This document shows, piece after piece, positions 34,189 to 41,949 of a DNA stretch of 64,000 bases. The translations under genes and the position numbers were made by a program. The first letter of the stretch is position 1; every line of letters starts with the position of its first letter. This DNA is from Solibacillus ferritrahens. GTDB taxonomy: Bacteria; Bacillota; Bacilli; Bacillales_A; Planococcaceae. The DNA lies in contig NZ_JAXCLE010000002.1 in the NCBI RefSeq assembly GCF_037027585.1, forward strand, positions 317,353-381,352, read 5' to 3'. The notes under the pieces were generated by a model. The model was not told where the DNA came from, searched no databases, and worked only from the letters and a program-made list of their open reading frames with translations.

Positions 34189-34434
34189 GAACTATTGTTT
34201 GCCAATAATTGAGGATGCTAAAACAAAATGACAAAGAAATTGATTGGAATGAGGGGGGCGACTCCTAGTGTACAAGCACTCGTGTCCTAGAAAACGTCTG
34301 CCCCCACAATGAAAATCACCCCCACTTTATGAGGAGGGGTCAAATTAATCTAAAAGCAGCTAAATGCATCATGGTTGACATCATTACCGTACAAATAGAT
34401 TTATTCACTTTGATATTGGAAGGGGTAATGTCCG
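34189..34434 (+). other. Gap with GC-containing inverted segments
   Basis: About 245 bp between the glycosyltransferase and the epimerase-like gene. GGGGGCGACTCCTAG...GCCCCC-type complementary runs at 34254-34310 (GGGGGGCG with CTGCCCCC) and a C-run/G-run pair (ACCCCCAC with GAGGAGGGGT, 34318-34340) suggest folded RNA or a weak terminator. No gene is supported. Confidence 0.4.
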
Positions 34435-35253
34435 ATGATTTTAGTCGTTGGGGGAGCAGGTTATATTGGAAGTCACGTTGTAAATCGATTAGTAGAAACA
34501 GAACAGGTAGTTGTCTACGATAATTTATCTACAGGTTGCCGAGAAGCAGTGAATGAACAGGCAATTTTTATAGAAGGTGAGTTAGCGGATGAGAAGCGTT
34601 TAACACATGTTTTTTCTCTTTTCTCAATAAAGACTGTTGTGCATTTGGCAGCAGCAAGCCCGGAAGTTGAATCTAATGAAAATCCACAACTTTATTATGA
34701 AAATAATGTTACAGCAACGTTAGTGTTGTTGAAGGTGATGCGGGAACATCATGTTAAAAATATTATTTACTCATCTACAGCGTTAACTTATGCCCGGACC
34801 AATGAGCCTTTACATGAGCAAAGTTATATCGAGACGACGAACTCATATGCAAGGTCTAAATACTTTAGCGAACAAATTTTGCAGGATTATACTTTGGCCT
34901 ATAAGATGAACTGTATTGTGCTCCGCTATTTAAATGGTTCGGGTTCACAAGAAGGGGATTTAGTGAATGCCTTTTCTTTAGCATTGGAAACGGTTGCAAA
35001 AAATGAGCAGGTATTTAAAATTTATAATTTAGGAAATGGCCAAGGTTCCTTGGTAAAGGAAATAAAAGAAACTAATGAAGAAATAACGAATAATAATATT
35101 AATTTGTCCAGCAGCCGAATAGAAGATCAACCGGTATTTATTGAGAGTCTAAAAAAAATACAGCAAGAACTAGGCTATTATGCAGAGAAAAATCTGCAGC
35201 ATATGATTTCTAATGCATGGAATGGTCACCAAAATAAAAATTTCAACTTCTGA
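34435..35253 (+). CDS. Shortened NAD-dependent epimerase/dehydratase (GalE-like)
   Basis: Extended SDR-family protein of 272 residues resembling UDP-glucose 4-epimerase, which normally has about 330. The NAD motif GGAGYIGSH is at residues 6-14; a Ser/Thr region (YSSTALTYA) and the Tyr-x3-Lys pair (YARSK) are present. After the conserved RYLNGSGS region the sequence jumps to LVNAFSLALETV and IYNLGNGQG, so roughly 50 residues of the substrate-binding part found in GalE are missing. The frame is otherwise open. GGAAGGGG precedes ATG 34435. It may be a decayed or specialised epimerase of the neighbouring glycan genes. Confidence 0.75.
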   Translation: MILVVGGAGYIGSHVVNRLVETEQVVVYDNLSTGCREAVNEQAIFIEGELADEKRLTHVFSLFSIKTVVHLAAASPEVESNENPQLYYENNVTATLVLLKVMREHHVKNIIYSSTALTYARTNEPLHEQSYIETTNSYARSKYFSEQILQDYTLAYKMNCIVLRYLNGSGSQEGDLVNAFSLALETVAKNEQVFKIYNLGNGQGSLVKEIKETNEEITNNNINLSSSRIEDQPVFIESLKKIQQELGYYAEKNLQHMISNAWNGHQNKNFNF

Positions 35254-35348
35254 TTCTGTTACAATTCATTTTGTAGCAGTTTTTTTGCGTACATTCTAAA
35301 AACAATGGTAAAATGAATGCTTAAGATGAGAAAGTGTGGTTTTATAAA

Positions 35349-36146
35349 ATGAAAGTATTATTTATTGGAGACATTGTTGGTTCCATTGGTCGAGATGCTG
35401 TTGAACAGTATTTACCTCGTCTAAAGAAAAAATATAATCTGGATGTTGTTATTGCAAACGGAGAAAATGCTGCAGCAGGGCGTGGCATTACACGTGCAAT
35501 CTATAATGATTTGCTGCAAATGGGCGTAGATGTCATTACAATGGGCAACCATACGTGGGATAACAAAGACATTTTTGATTTTATCGATGATGCGGATTAC
35601 TTAGTTCGTCCGGCGAATTTTTCAAAAGATGCTCCAGGACGTGGGATGACGCAAGTTTCGAAGAACGGTGTAACAATTTCAGTCATTAATTTACACGGGC
35701 GTGTATTTTTGCCGCCGCACGAAGATCCGTTTGCGATGGCAGTGGAAATGGTCGAAGAAGCGAAAAAAACGTCGCCAATCGTATTTGTAGATTTCCATGC
35801 AGAGGCGACAAGTGAAAAGATTGCATTAGGTTGGCATTTGGATGGTAAAGCCTCTGTTGTTGTTGGAACGCATACCCATGTACAGACAGCTGACAATCGT
35901 ATATATCCGGGGGGGACTGCATATATTACGGATGTTGGTATGACCGGACCGTACGATGAAGTACTCGGTATGGGAAAAGACAATGTCATTTATAAGTTTT
36001 TGACTAATATGCCTACGCGCTATGAAGTACCAAAAAAAGGCCGTGCTGTATTGAGTGCATTCTTTGTCGAAATTGAAGATAAAACAGGAAAAGCGATCAG
36101 GCAGGAACGTGTTCTTATTAATGAAGACAATCCTTTTCGAGCATAG
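35349..36146 (+). CDS. ymdB: YmdB-family metallophosphoesterase
   Basis: Calcineurin-like phosphoesterase of 265 residues. B. subtilis YmdB hydrolyses 2',3'-cyclic nucleotides and influences biofilm formation and motility. Metal-binding motifs visible: GDIVG near the N-terminus, NGENAAAGRG, GNHTWDNKD, DFHAEATSEK, and GTHTHVQTAD near residue 175. ATG 35349 fits the family N-terminus; a GTG at 35334 is an alternative, and neither has a strong ribosome binding site. In B. subtilis ymdB directly follows rny and precedes spoVS; here glycan genes and an LCP gene are interleaved. Confidence 0.95.
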   Translation: MKVLFIGDIVGSIGRDAVEQYLPRLKKKYNLDVVIANGENAAAGRGITRAIYNDLLQMGVDVITMGNHTWDNKDIFDFIDDADYLVRPANFSKDAPGRGMTQVSKNGVTISVINLHGRVFLPPHEDPFAMAVEMVEEAKKTSPIVFVDFHAEATSEKIALGWHLDGKASVVVGTHTHVQTADNRIYPGGTAYITDVGMTGPYDEVLGMGKDNVIYKFLTNMPTRYEVPKKGRAVLSAFFVEIEDKTGKAIRQERVLINEDNPFRA

Positions 36147-36172
36147 ATAAAAGTAAATTTCGGACAAAATAT

Positions 36173-36235
36173 AACACCTACCATTGAAAAAACTTGGCGA
36201 TTGCCTATTTTTATTCAATGCGTAGGTGTTTTTTT
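36173..36235 (+). terminator. Rho-independent terminator of ymdB
   Basis: AACACCTACCATTGAA (36173-36188) pairs with TTCAATGCGTAGGTGTT (36214-36230) with one internal mismatch and a 25-nt loop, then a T-run. Confidence 0.85.
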
Positions 36236-36340
36236 AAAGGATATTAATTGAATAAAGTGAGTGAATAATTAGCAATTGCGGTGGAAACTATAGTTCATAT
36301 GCTCTCTATTATAGTTGAAAAGAGTCTGAGGAGAATCAGG

Positions 36341-37249
36341 ATGAAAAAAGCATGGAAGTGGCTAATTAGTATCGCTGTTGTTTTAGTCAGTACGAGTCTC
36401 ATTGTAATTGTTAATGTATATGGAGATATAAAAAGTACAGCAAATGAAATTTATACACCGATGGACGAAAAATCATCTGATATACGGATGCAGCCAGTCG
36501 ATATTACAACAAAAATGGAGCCGTTTTCAGCACTAGTTTTAGGGGTGGATGAACGTGAAGGTGATGTGGGGCGCTCTGATACGATGATTGTTTTGACCGT
36601 CAATCCAAACCTTCAAACGACAAAAATGCTAAGTATACCCCGTGACACCTATACCGAGATGATTGGAAAAGGGTTTAAAGACAAAATCAATCATTCCTAT
36701 TCCTTTGGTGGAATGGAAATGTCGATGGAAACAGTGGAAAATTTATTGGGTATTCCGATTGATTATGTGGTGAAAGTGAATATGGTAAGCTTTGTCGATA
36801 TTATAGACATCCTAGGTGGTGTTAAAGTTAAAAATACACTGAACTTCAATTTTCAGGGGGAACATTTTCCGATTGGGGAATTGGTGCTCGATGGAGAGAA
36901 GTCTTTGAAGTATGTAAGAATGCGCTATGACGACCCTACTGGTGATTTCGGCAGACAAAATCGACAGAAACAAGTCATTCAGGGCATTATAAACGAAAGC
37001 TTGTCAATAAAAAAAGTATGGAATTATAAATCAATTTTTAAAACTTTGGAGAAAAATGTGGAAATGAATGTTCCTTTTGATGATCTCCTTAGTATACAAA
37101 AAAATTATAGTGATAGTTTAAAAAAGATAGAGCAGCTTTATATGAACAAAGGCTCGAATGCGAAGTTGGACGGTATTTATTACTATATGCCGGATGAAGG
37201 TGAATTACTGGAGATTCAGGCAGATTTGAGAAAACATATGGAGATGTAG
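36341..37249 (+). CDS. LytR-CpsA-Psr (LCP) family wall polymer transferase
   Basis: Membrane-anchored LCP phosphotransferase (302 residues) of the type that attaches teichoic acids or other anionic polymers to peptidoglycan. One N-terminal membrane helix (about 5-27, WLISIAVVLVSTSLIVIVNV), then the extracellular LCP domain: FSALVLGVDEREGDVGRSDT, the conserved LSIPRDTYTEM, KINHSYSFGG, and the pyrophosphate-binding RYDDPTGDFGRQNRQKQV, all with the key Arg and Asp residues. GAGGAGAATC precedes ATG 36341. Its insertion between ymdB and spoVS close to glycan genes suggests that it transfers the polymer they help make. Confidence 0.9.
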   Translation: MKKAWKWLISIAVVLVSTSLIVIVNVYGDIKSTANEIYTPMDEKSSDIRMQPVDITTKMEPFSALVLGVDEREGDVGRSDTMIVLTVNPNLQTTKMLSIPRDTYTEMIGKGFKDKINHSYSFGGMEMSMETVENLLGIPIDYVVKVNMVSFVDIIDILGGVKVKNTLNFNFQGEHFPIGELVLDGEKSLKYVRMRYDDPTGDFGRQNRQKQVIQGIINESLSIKKVWNYKSIFKTLEKNVEMNVPFDDLLSIQKNYSDSLKKIEQLYMNKGSNAKLDGIYYYMPDEGELLEIQADLRKHMEM

Positions 37250-37490
37250 CAAAAGTTTATAGCAGCAGGTCCGATTTCATCAAGTAAATGCGATGGTTCG
37301 ATACTAATTTTAAATATTGAAGTGTCGATAAAAAGGCTGTCAAAAAAGCCACGACTATTTTGGCTTCTTCACAGACAAAAATTTTAAGGGTTGTATTGAA
37401 TAATCATAAATCACCTAACCCTCATCATTATTAAAATGAGAACTATAGTTTAGCAGATTAATTTTTCTTAATGTATCTATAATTTTGGAA

Positions 37491-37519
37491 GTCTATTTTG
37501 GAAATAGCGCGCATACAAT
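37491..37519 (+). promoter_or_regulatory. Candidate sigma-E-type promoter upstream of spoVS
   Basis: CATACAAT at 37512-37519 is a full match to the sigma-E -10 form, with GTCTATT at 37491-37497 as a partial -35, 14 bp away. It lies 63 bp before spoVS. In B. subtilis spoVS is mainly sigma-H dependent, so this is a hypothesis only. The rest of the 333-bp gap is AT-rich, with a small AAGCCA/TGGCTT hairpin near 37345-37371 that would work best as a - strand terminator. Confidence 0.4.
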
Positions 37520-37582
37520 GACGTACAGGCAATAAAAATTGTCTTAAAAGATATTGCAGTACTAGATGAGGGGGAAATAGCT

Positions 37583-37864
37583 GTGGATTCATTAAAAGTA
37601 TCATCTCGTTCTAATCCTAATTCTGTTGCAGGAGCACTCGTTGCGGTAATACGAGAGCAAGGTTTTGCAGAAATGCAGGCTGTAGGTGCAGGTGCGTTAA
37701 ACCAAGCAATTAAAGCAGTAGCAATCGCTCGAGGGTTTGTGGCTCCAAGTGGTACAGATTTAATTTGTGCCCCGGCTTTCGCAGACATTACAATTGCAGG
37801 AGAAGATCGGACGGCGTTAAAACTGCTCGTTGAAAAAAGAACTCGTTCAGCTAATCATCAATAG
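37583..37864 (+). CDS. spoVS: Stage V sporulation protein S
   Basis: Small Alba-like protein, here 93 residues (B. subtilis 86), needed for full spore coat and septation progress. Nearly the whole sequence is family-typical: LKVSSRSNPNSVAGALVAVI, the GAGALNQAIKAVAIARGFV core and PAFADITIAGEDRTALKL. Start is GTG 37583 with GAGGGGGAA eight bases upstream. A very strong terminator follows. Nucleic-acid binding is inferred from the Alba fold; the mechanism is not established. Confidence 0.96.
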   Translation: MDSLKVSSRSNPNSVAGALVAVIREQGFAEMQAVGAGALNQAIKAVAIARGFVAPSGTDLICAPAFADITIAGEDRTALKLLVEKRTRSANHQ

Positions 37865-37868
37865 TCCT

Positions 37869-37915
37869 ACACCCGCTTAGCACCTAAGTAGTGCTAAGCG
37901 GGTGTTTTTTATTTT
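37869..37915 (+). terminator. Rho-independent terminator of spoVS
   Basis: ACACCCGCTTAGCAC (37869-37883) and GTGCTAAGCGGGTGT (37891-37905) make a perfect 15-bp stem, then TTTTTATTTT. Confidence 0.95.
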
Positions 37916-38198
37916 CAGGAATTTTGTTATAACAAATACATAATAGTGAAACAAAATGTGAAAAATTTCGTTTCTTAAATAAACTGCATAAATAATCAAG
38001 ATTACCCGCAAAACAAATTGTGTACAGAAACTTTCCGTCAAAGGTCTGATTTTTACTACTATATGACATTTGCAATAGAAGAGACTTACACTTCATGTTA
38101 AACTAATGTAGGAAAAATAACTATACGTAGCTCAGCTTGATGCCAGCTACATCCGAGCTAACAACTATATAATACAGAAATTTTAAGGAGATGTTGAT
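37916..38198. other. Upstream region of korA
   Basis: AT-rich region without a gene. GTAGCT (38127-38132) and AGCTAC (38145-38150) form a short inverted repeat about 50 bp before korA that may be an operator or leader hairpin. No convincing promoter was picked. Confidence 0.35.
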
Positions 38199-39932
38199 AT
38201 GTTACATCAGCTTTCATGGAAAGTCGGTGGGCAGCAAGGTGAAGGGATTGAGAGTACAGGTGAAATTTTCTCAATGGCAATGAATCGTTTAGGTTACTTC
38301 CTATACGGTTACCGTCATTTCTCTTCTCGAATTAAAGGTGGCCATACGAATAACAAAATTACGGTTCGTCCAACAGAAGTACGCGCTATTGCGGACGATT
38401 TAGATATACTAGTGGCGTTCGACCAGGAAACAATCGACGTAAACTATAAAGAATTAACACCAGGCAGCATCATTTTAGCCGATGCGAAATTCAATCCAAC
38501 AAATCCGGAAGATTGTGTAGCACCATTATATGCTGTGCCATTTACAGAAATTGCGGCTGAACTTGGTACATCTTTAATGAAAAACATGGTTGCAATTGGA
38601 GCAACAGCTGCGCTTTTAAACTTAGATGAGGCAGTTTTCCAAAGTGTTGTTGATGAAATTTTCGGGCGTAAAGGTGAAGAAGTCGTAGCAAAAAATATTG
38701 AAGCGATTGAACGCGGACGTCAAGCAATTACAGAACAGATTGGTGACCGTGTAGGTACGTGGGAGATTGCTCCTGCTGACGGGAAACGCCGTATGTTCAT
38801 GATCGGAAATGATGCAGCAGCATTAGGCGCATTAGCAGCTGGCTCTCGTTTTATGGCAGCTTATCCGATTACACCGGCATCTGAAATTATGGAATACATG
38901 ATTAAAAAGCTTCCATTAGTAGGTGGAGCAGTTATTCAAACTGAAGACGAAATTGCTGCAGCGACAATGGCTATCGGAGCAAACTACGGTGGTGTGCGTG
39001 CGTTTACAGCATCAGCGGGTCCTGGTCTTTCATTAATGATGGAAGCTATTGGTCTTTCAGGTATGACAGAACAGCCGCTTGTTATTTTTGATACTCAGCG
39101 TGGCGGTCCATCAACTGGTTTACCGACAAAGCAGGAACAGTCCGATTTAATGGCAATGCTTTACGGTACACACGGTGAAATTCCGAAAGTTGTGATTGCG
39201 CCTTCTACAATGGAAGAAGCATTTTACGATACGATTCAGGCATTTAATATTGCGGAAGAATTACAATTACCGGTTATCGTGATGACAGATTTACAATTAG
39301 CATTAGGTAAACAATCTGTTGAGCCTTTTGATTACAGTAAAATTGAAATCCGTCGTGGTAAAATTGTTGATTCAGTAGAAGATGAAGAAACAAAAGAATA
39401 CTTTAAACGTTATGAAGTTACAGAAGACGGTGTATCACCGCGTGTATTCCCGGGTTTAAAAGGCGGTATTCACCACGTAACAGGTGTTGAGCACGATGAA
39501 ACAGGGAAACCATCTGAAGCGCCGGGCAATCGTCGTAATCAAATGGACAAACGTATGCGTAAATTACAGCAAGTCCGTTTTGAAAACCCTGTGTATGTGA
39601 ATGCACCACATGAAGAAGCAGATGTTTTATTAGTTGGCTTCAACTCAACGCGCGGTGCATTGGAAGAAGTACAGGAAAAGCTGAATTCTGAAGGCGTAAA
39701 AGTGAACCACGCACATATTAAGCTGATCCACCCATTCCCATCTGAAGAGATGAGTGCATTAATGGATCAAGCGAAAAAAGTGATTGTTGTGGAAAACAAT
39801 GCGACAGGTCAGCTTGCAAATGTTATGAAAATGAATATCGGTGGTCACGCGAAGACGAAATCGATTTTAAAATACGATGGTACTCCTTTCTTACCACGTG
39901 AATTAACAAACTTAGTGAAGGAGGAAATTTAA
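38199..39932 (+). CDS. korA: 2-oxoacid:acceptor oxidoreductase, fused gamma/alpha subunit (KorA-type)
   Basis: Large subunit of a 2-oxoglutarate-type ferredoxin oxidoreductase, 577 residues. The N-terminal third (1-190) is the gamma domain (KVGGQQGEGIESTGEIF, HFSSRIKGGHTNNKITV); the rest is the pyrimidine-binding alpha part (GNDAAALGALAAGSRFMAAY, YPITPASEIMEYM, then a transketolase C-terminal domain). AAGGAGATG precedes ATG 38199. Two bases separate it from korB. The pair oxidatively decarboxylates a 2-oxoacid to acyl-CoA while reducing ferredoxin; 2-oxoglutarate is the likely substrate in Bacillales. In many Bacillales miaB follows korAB; here it does not. Confidence 0.92.
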   Translation: MLHQLSWKVGGQQGEGIESTGEIFSMAMNRLGYFLYGYRHFSSRIKGGHTNNKITVRPTEVRAIADDLDILVAFDQETIDVNYKELTPGSIILADAKFNPTNPEDCVAPLYAVPFTEIAAELGTSLMKNMVAIGATAALLNLDEAVFQSVVDEIFGRKGEEVVAKNIEAIERGRQAITEQIGDRVGTWEIAPADGKRRMFMIGNDAAALGALAAGSRFMAAYPITPASEIMEYMIKKLPLVGGAVIQTEDEIAAATMAIGANYGGVRAFTASAGPGLSLMMEAIGLSGMTEQPLVIFDTQRGGPSTGLPTKQEQSDLMAMLYGTHGEIPKVVIAPSTMEEAFYDTIQAFNIAEELQLPVIVMTDLQLALGKQSVEPFDYSKIEIRRGKIVDSVEDEETKEYFKRYEVTEDGVSPRVFPGLKGGIHHVTGVEHDETGKPSEAPGNRRNQMDKRMRKLQQVRFENPVYVNAPHEEADVLLVGFNSTRGALEEVQEKLNSEGVKVNHAHIKLIHPFPSEEMSALMDQAKKVIVVENNATGQLANVMKMNIGGHAKTKSILKYDGTPFLPRELTNLVKEEI

Positions 39933-39934
39933 TC

Positions 39935-40801
39935 ATGGCAACATTTAAAGATTTCCGAAATTCCGTAAAACCTAACTGGTGTCCTGGCTGTGGTGACTTC
40001 TCCGTACAAGCGGCGATTCAACGCGCAGCAGCAAACGTAGGCTATGAACCAAGTGAATTGGCTATCATCTCAGGTATCGGCTGTTCAGGTCGTATTTCCG
40101 GGTATATTAATTCATACGGCTTCCACGGCATTCATGGCCGTGCGTTACCAATTGCACAAGGTTTGAAAATGGCCAACAAAGACTTGAAAGTTATCGCATC
40201 TGGCGGTGACGGAGACGGCTTTGCAATTGGTATGGGTCACACGATTCATGCAATCCGCCGTAACATCGACATTACGTATGTTGTAATGGATAACCAAATT
40301 TACGGATTAACAAAAGGTCAAACTTCTCCACGTTCTGCTGCTGGTTTCATTACGAAATCAACACCAGGTGGGGCAATCGAGCCGTCATTAAAACCGCTAG
40401 AAGTTGCTTTAACAGCAGGTGCGACATTTGTGGCACAAGGCTTCTCAACGGATATTAAAGAACTGACAGCAATGATCGAAGCCGGCTTAAACCATAAAGG
40501 CTTCTCATTCATTAACGTATTCTCGCCATGTGTAACGTACAATAAAGTGAACACATACGACTGGTTCAAAGAAAATTTAACAAAGCTCGCTGACATTGAA
40601 GGCTATGATTCTTCTAATCGAGAAATGGCAATGCAAACAGTAATGCGCCACGAAGGTCTTGTAACAGGCGTTATTTATCAGGATACAGAAACAACTTCTT
40701 ATCAAGATAAAATTAAAGGCTATTCAGAGTTGCCGTTAACAGATATCGATATTAGCTTATCGGAAGATCAATTTGATCAACTTATTAAAGAATTTATGTA
40801 A
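39935..40801 (+). CDS. korB: 2-oxoacid:acceptor oxidoreductase beta subunit (KorB-type)
   Basis: Thiamine-diphosphate-binding beta subunit, 288 residues. Cysteines of NWCPGCGDF (about 15-23) and a later Cys probably hold the [4Fe-4S] cluster. The ThDP/Mg site GGDGDGFAIGMGH with the downstream NQIYGLTKGQTSPRS is intact. AAGGAGGAAAT lies at the korA 3' end, so the two subunits are co-translated. Electrons would pass to a ferredoxin not encoded here. A strong terminator follows, and then a repeat array and an apparent break in gene order. Confidence 0.94.
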   Translation: MATFKDFRNSVKPNWCPGCGDFSVQAAIQRAAANVGYEPSELAIISGIGCSGRISGYINSYGFHGIHGRALPIAQGLKMANKDLKVIASGGDGDGFAIGMGHTIHAIRRNIDITYVVMDNQIYGLTKGQTSPRSAAGFITKSTPGGAIEPSLKPLEVALTAGATFVAQGFSTDIKELTAMIEAGLNHKGFSFINVFSPCVTYNKVNTYDWFKENLTKLADIEGYDSSNREMAMQTVMRHEGLVTGVIYQDTETTSYQDKIKGYSELPLTDIDISLSEDQFDQLIKEFM

Positions 40802-40812
40802 ATAATAATTTT

Positions 40813-40857
40813 AGGGCTATATAGGCTGAATTTTTCAGCTTATATAGCTCTTTTTTC
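40813..40857 (+). terminator. Rho-independent terminator of korB
   Basis: GGGCTATATAGGCTGAA pairs with TTCAGCTTATATAGCTC with a single mismatch and a T-rich loop, followed by TTTTTT. Confidence 0.92.
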
Positions 40858-40872
40858 ATTTTGGAGTGAAAA

Positions 40873-40987
40873 GTGGCGAATATCTGGGATCGGGTGGCGA
40901 ATATGTGAGATGAAGTGACGATTATGCTAAGTGATTTGACGATTATCCATTTGTAGATGGCGAATAAGTATAAAGTAGTGGCGAATA
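40873..40987. repeat. 21-bp periodic repeat array 2 (GTGRCGAWTA cores)
   Basis: Six cores begin at 40873, 40894, 40915, 40936, 40957 and 40978, each exactly 21 bp after the last: GTGGCGAATA, GTGGCGAATA, GTGACGATTA, TTGACGATTA, ATGGCGAATA, GTGGCGAATA. The 11 bp between cores are unrelated to each other. Orientation relative to the upstream gene is the same as in array 1. The array begins 16 bp after the korB terminator. Confidence 0.92.
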
Positions 40988-40989
40988 TC

Positions 40990-41485
40990 ACACTAATTGT
41001 CTAATATTTAATTATTTGTTTACGAATAATTTACTAAGTATTACTATAAAGTCATTTATAATTTAGGTAGTTTAAGTTTTTTTAGCATACTATTTTTTTG
41101 ATATTTAATAGAAAAAAATAAAAATGTGAAAATTAATAATTATTTTCAGAAAAATAATGAAATTCAATAAAATAACTGGTATATTTAATCAAGAAGATAT
41201 ATTACTGAATAATATGTTAAATAATTCCATATGTTAAAATACCTAATATTTTGGAATAAATATTAAGATTTTTGGAATAATTTCTTTTATTAAGTTGCTC
41301 TTTGTAGTAAAATAGAATTAATTATTATGTGTAAACTGTAATAATATTGGGTTTTTATGCTTATGTTAAGGTAGTGGGAAACACTTAACTCCAGTAAACA
41401 ACGTGCTATTTTAAAAGTTGGGGAAACTGCTGTAAAAAAATATAAAACACAGCATGAATATTACATTTTAGGGGGATGGATTTTT
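40990..41485 (+). other. AT-rich region and possible long leader of the next gene
   Basis: About 500 bp of very AT-rich DNA. TTTTGGAATAA occurs twice about 22 bp apart near 41250-41280. Near the gene the segment 41373-41440 contains hairpin AGTG/CACT around GGAAA and a second GGGGAAACTG motif, suggesting a folded leader of 100 nt or more. I did not recognise a known riboswitch. Confidence 0.4.
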
Positions 41486-41812
41486 ATGAACAGTCAAATT
41501 CAACTTATGGTACCTGAGTGGTTTGTCCAAGATGAGCTGCATATTATTGAAACAATTATTAATAAAGTTTCCGGGACATCAGGTATTGTAATTGCTGGAG
41601 AAAACTTCGATGCTTCAAAGCAATACAATCCAATTGTACGTCTGTATACAATTGGCTTAGTTGAAGATCAATATGAATTAATCAAGGAACTCGATTCATT
41701 CCAATTTAAAACAGTAGAAGATGCGAAATTATTTTGCTCAAAGCTGCCTGAACTTAATGCTATTGATTTGATTATGCTTATGAATAAAGAAGAGCCTGTG
41801 CTTTCCGTGTAA
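41486..41812 (+). CDS. Hypothetical protein, 108 residues
   Basis: Soluble, acidic, mixed alpha/beta protein not assigned to a family (MNSQIQLMVPEWFVQDELHIIETIIN...). It has no signal peptide, membrane segment or Cys cluster. TTAGGGGGATGG precedes ATG 41486 and a strong terminator follows, so it is a stand-alone, well-delimited transcription unit with a long AT-rich upstream region. It stands where lepA is found in B. subtilis (upstream of hemW) but is unrelated to it. Codon use looks like that of its neighbours. A real gene is likely; function unknown. Confidence 0.8.
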   Translation: MNSQIQLMVPEWFVQDELHIIETIINKVSGTSGIVIAGENFDASKQYNPIVRLYTIGLVEDQYELIKELDSFQFKTVEDAKLFCSKLPELNAIDLIMLMNKEEPVLSV

Positions 41813-41820
41813 TAGATTAT

Positions 41821-41863
41821 AAAGCTTTGTTAGATGAAATCTCATTTAACAAAGCTTTTTTTG
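41821..41863 (+). terminator. Rho-independent terminator after the 108-residue gene
   Basis: AAAGCTTTGTTA...ATGA pairs with TCAT..TAACAAAGCTTT, followed by TTTTTT. Confidence 0.9.
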
Positions 41864-41949
41864 TCGTTCCTTTCTGAGTGCCTCTATTTGTATTTTAATG
41901 TAGAAAGGCTACAATAAAGAAGAATAACATTATTAAGGAAGTGATTTAA

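Noticed and set aside
41373..41440. Known riboswitch (cyclic-di-AMP type was considered because of GGGGAAAC)
   Set aside because: The other conserved blocks of that class are missing, and the leader is too AT-rich. No class was assigned.
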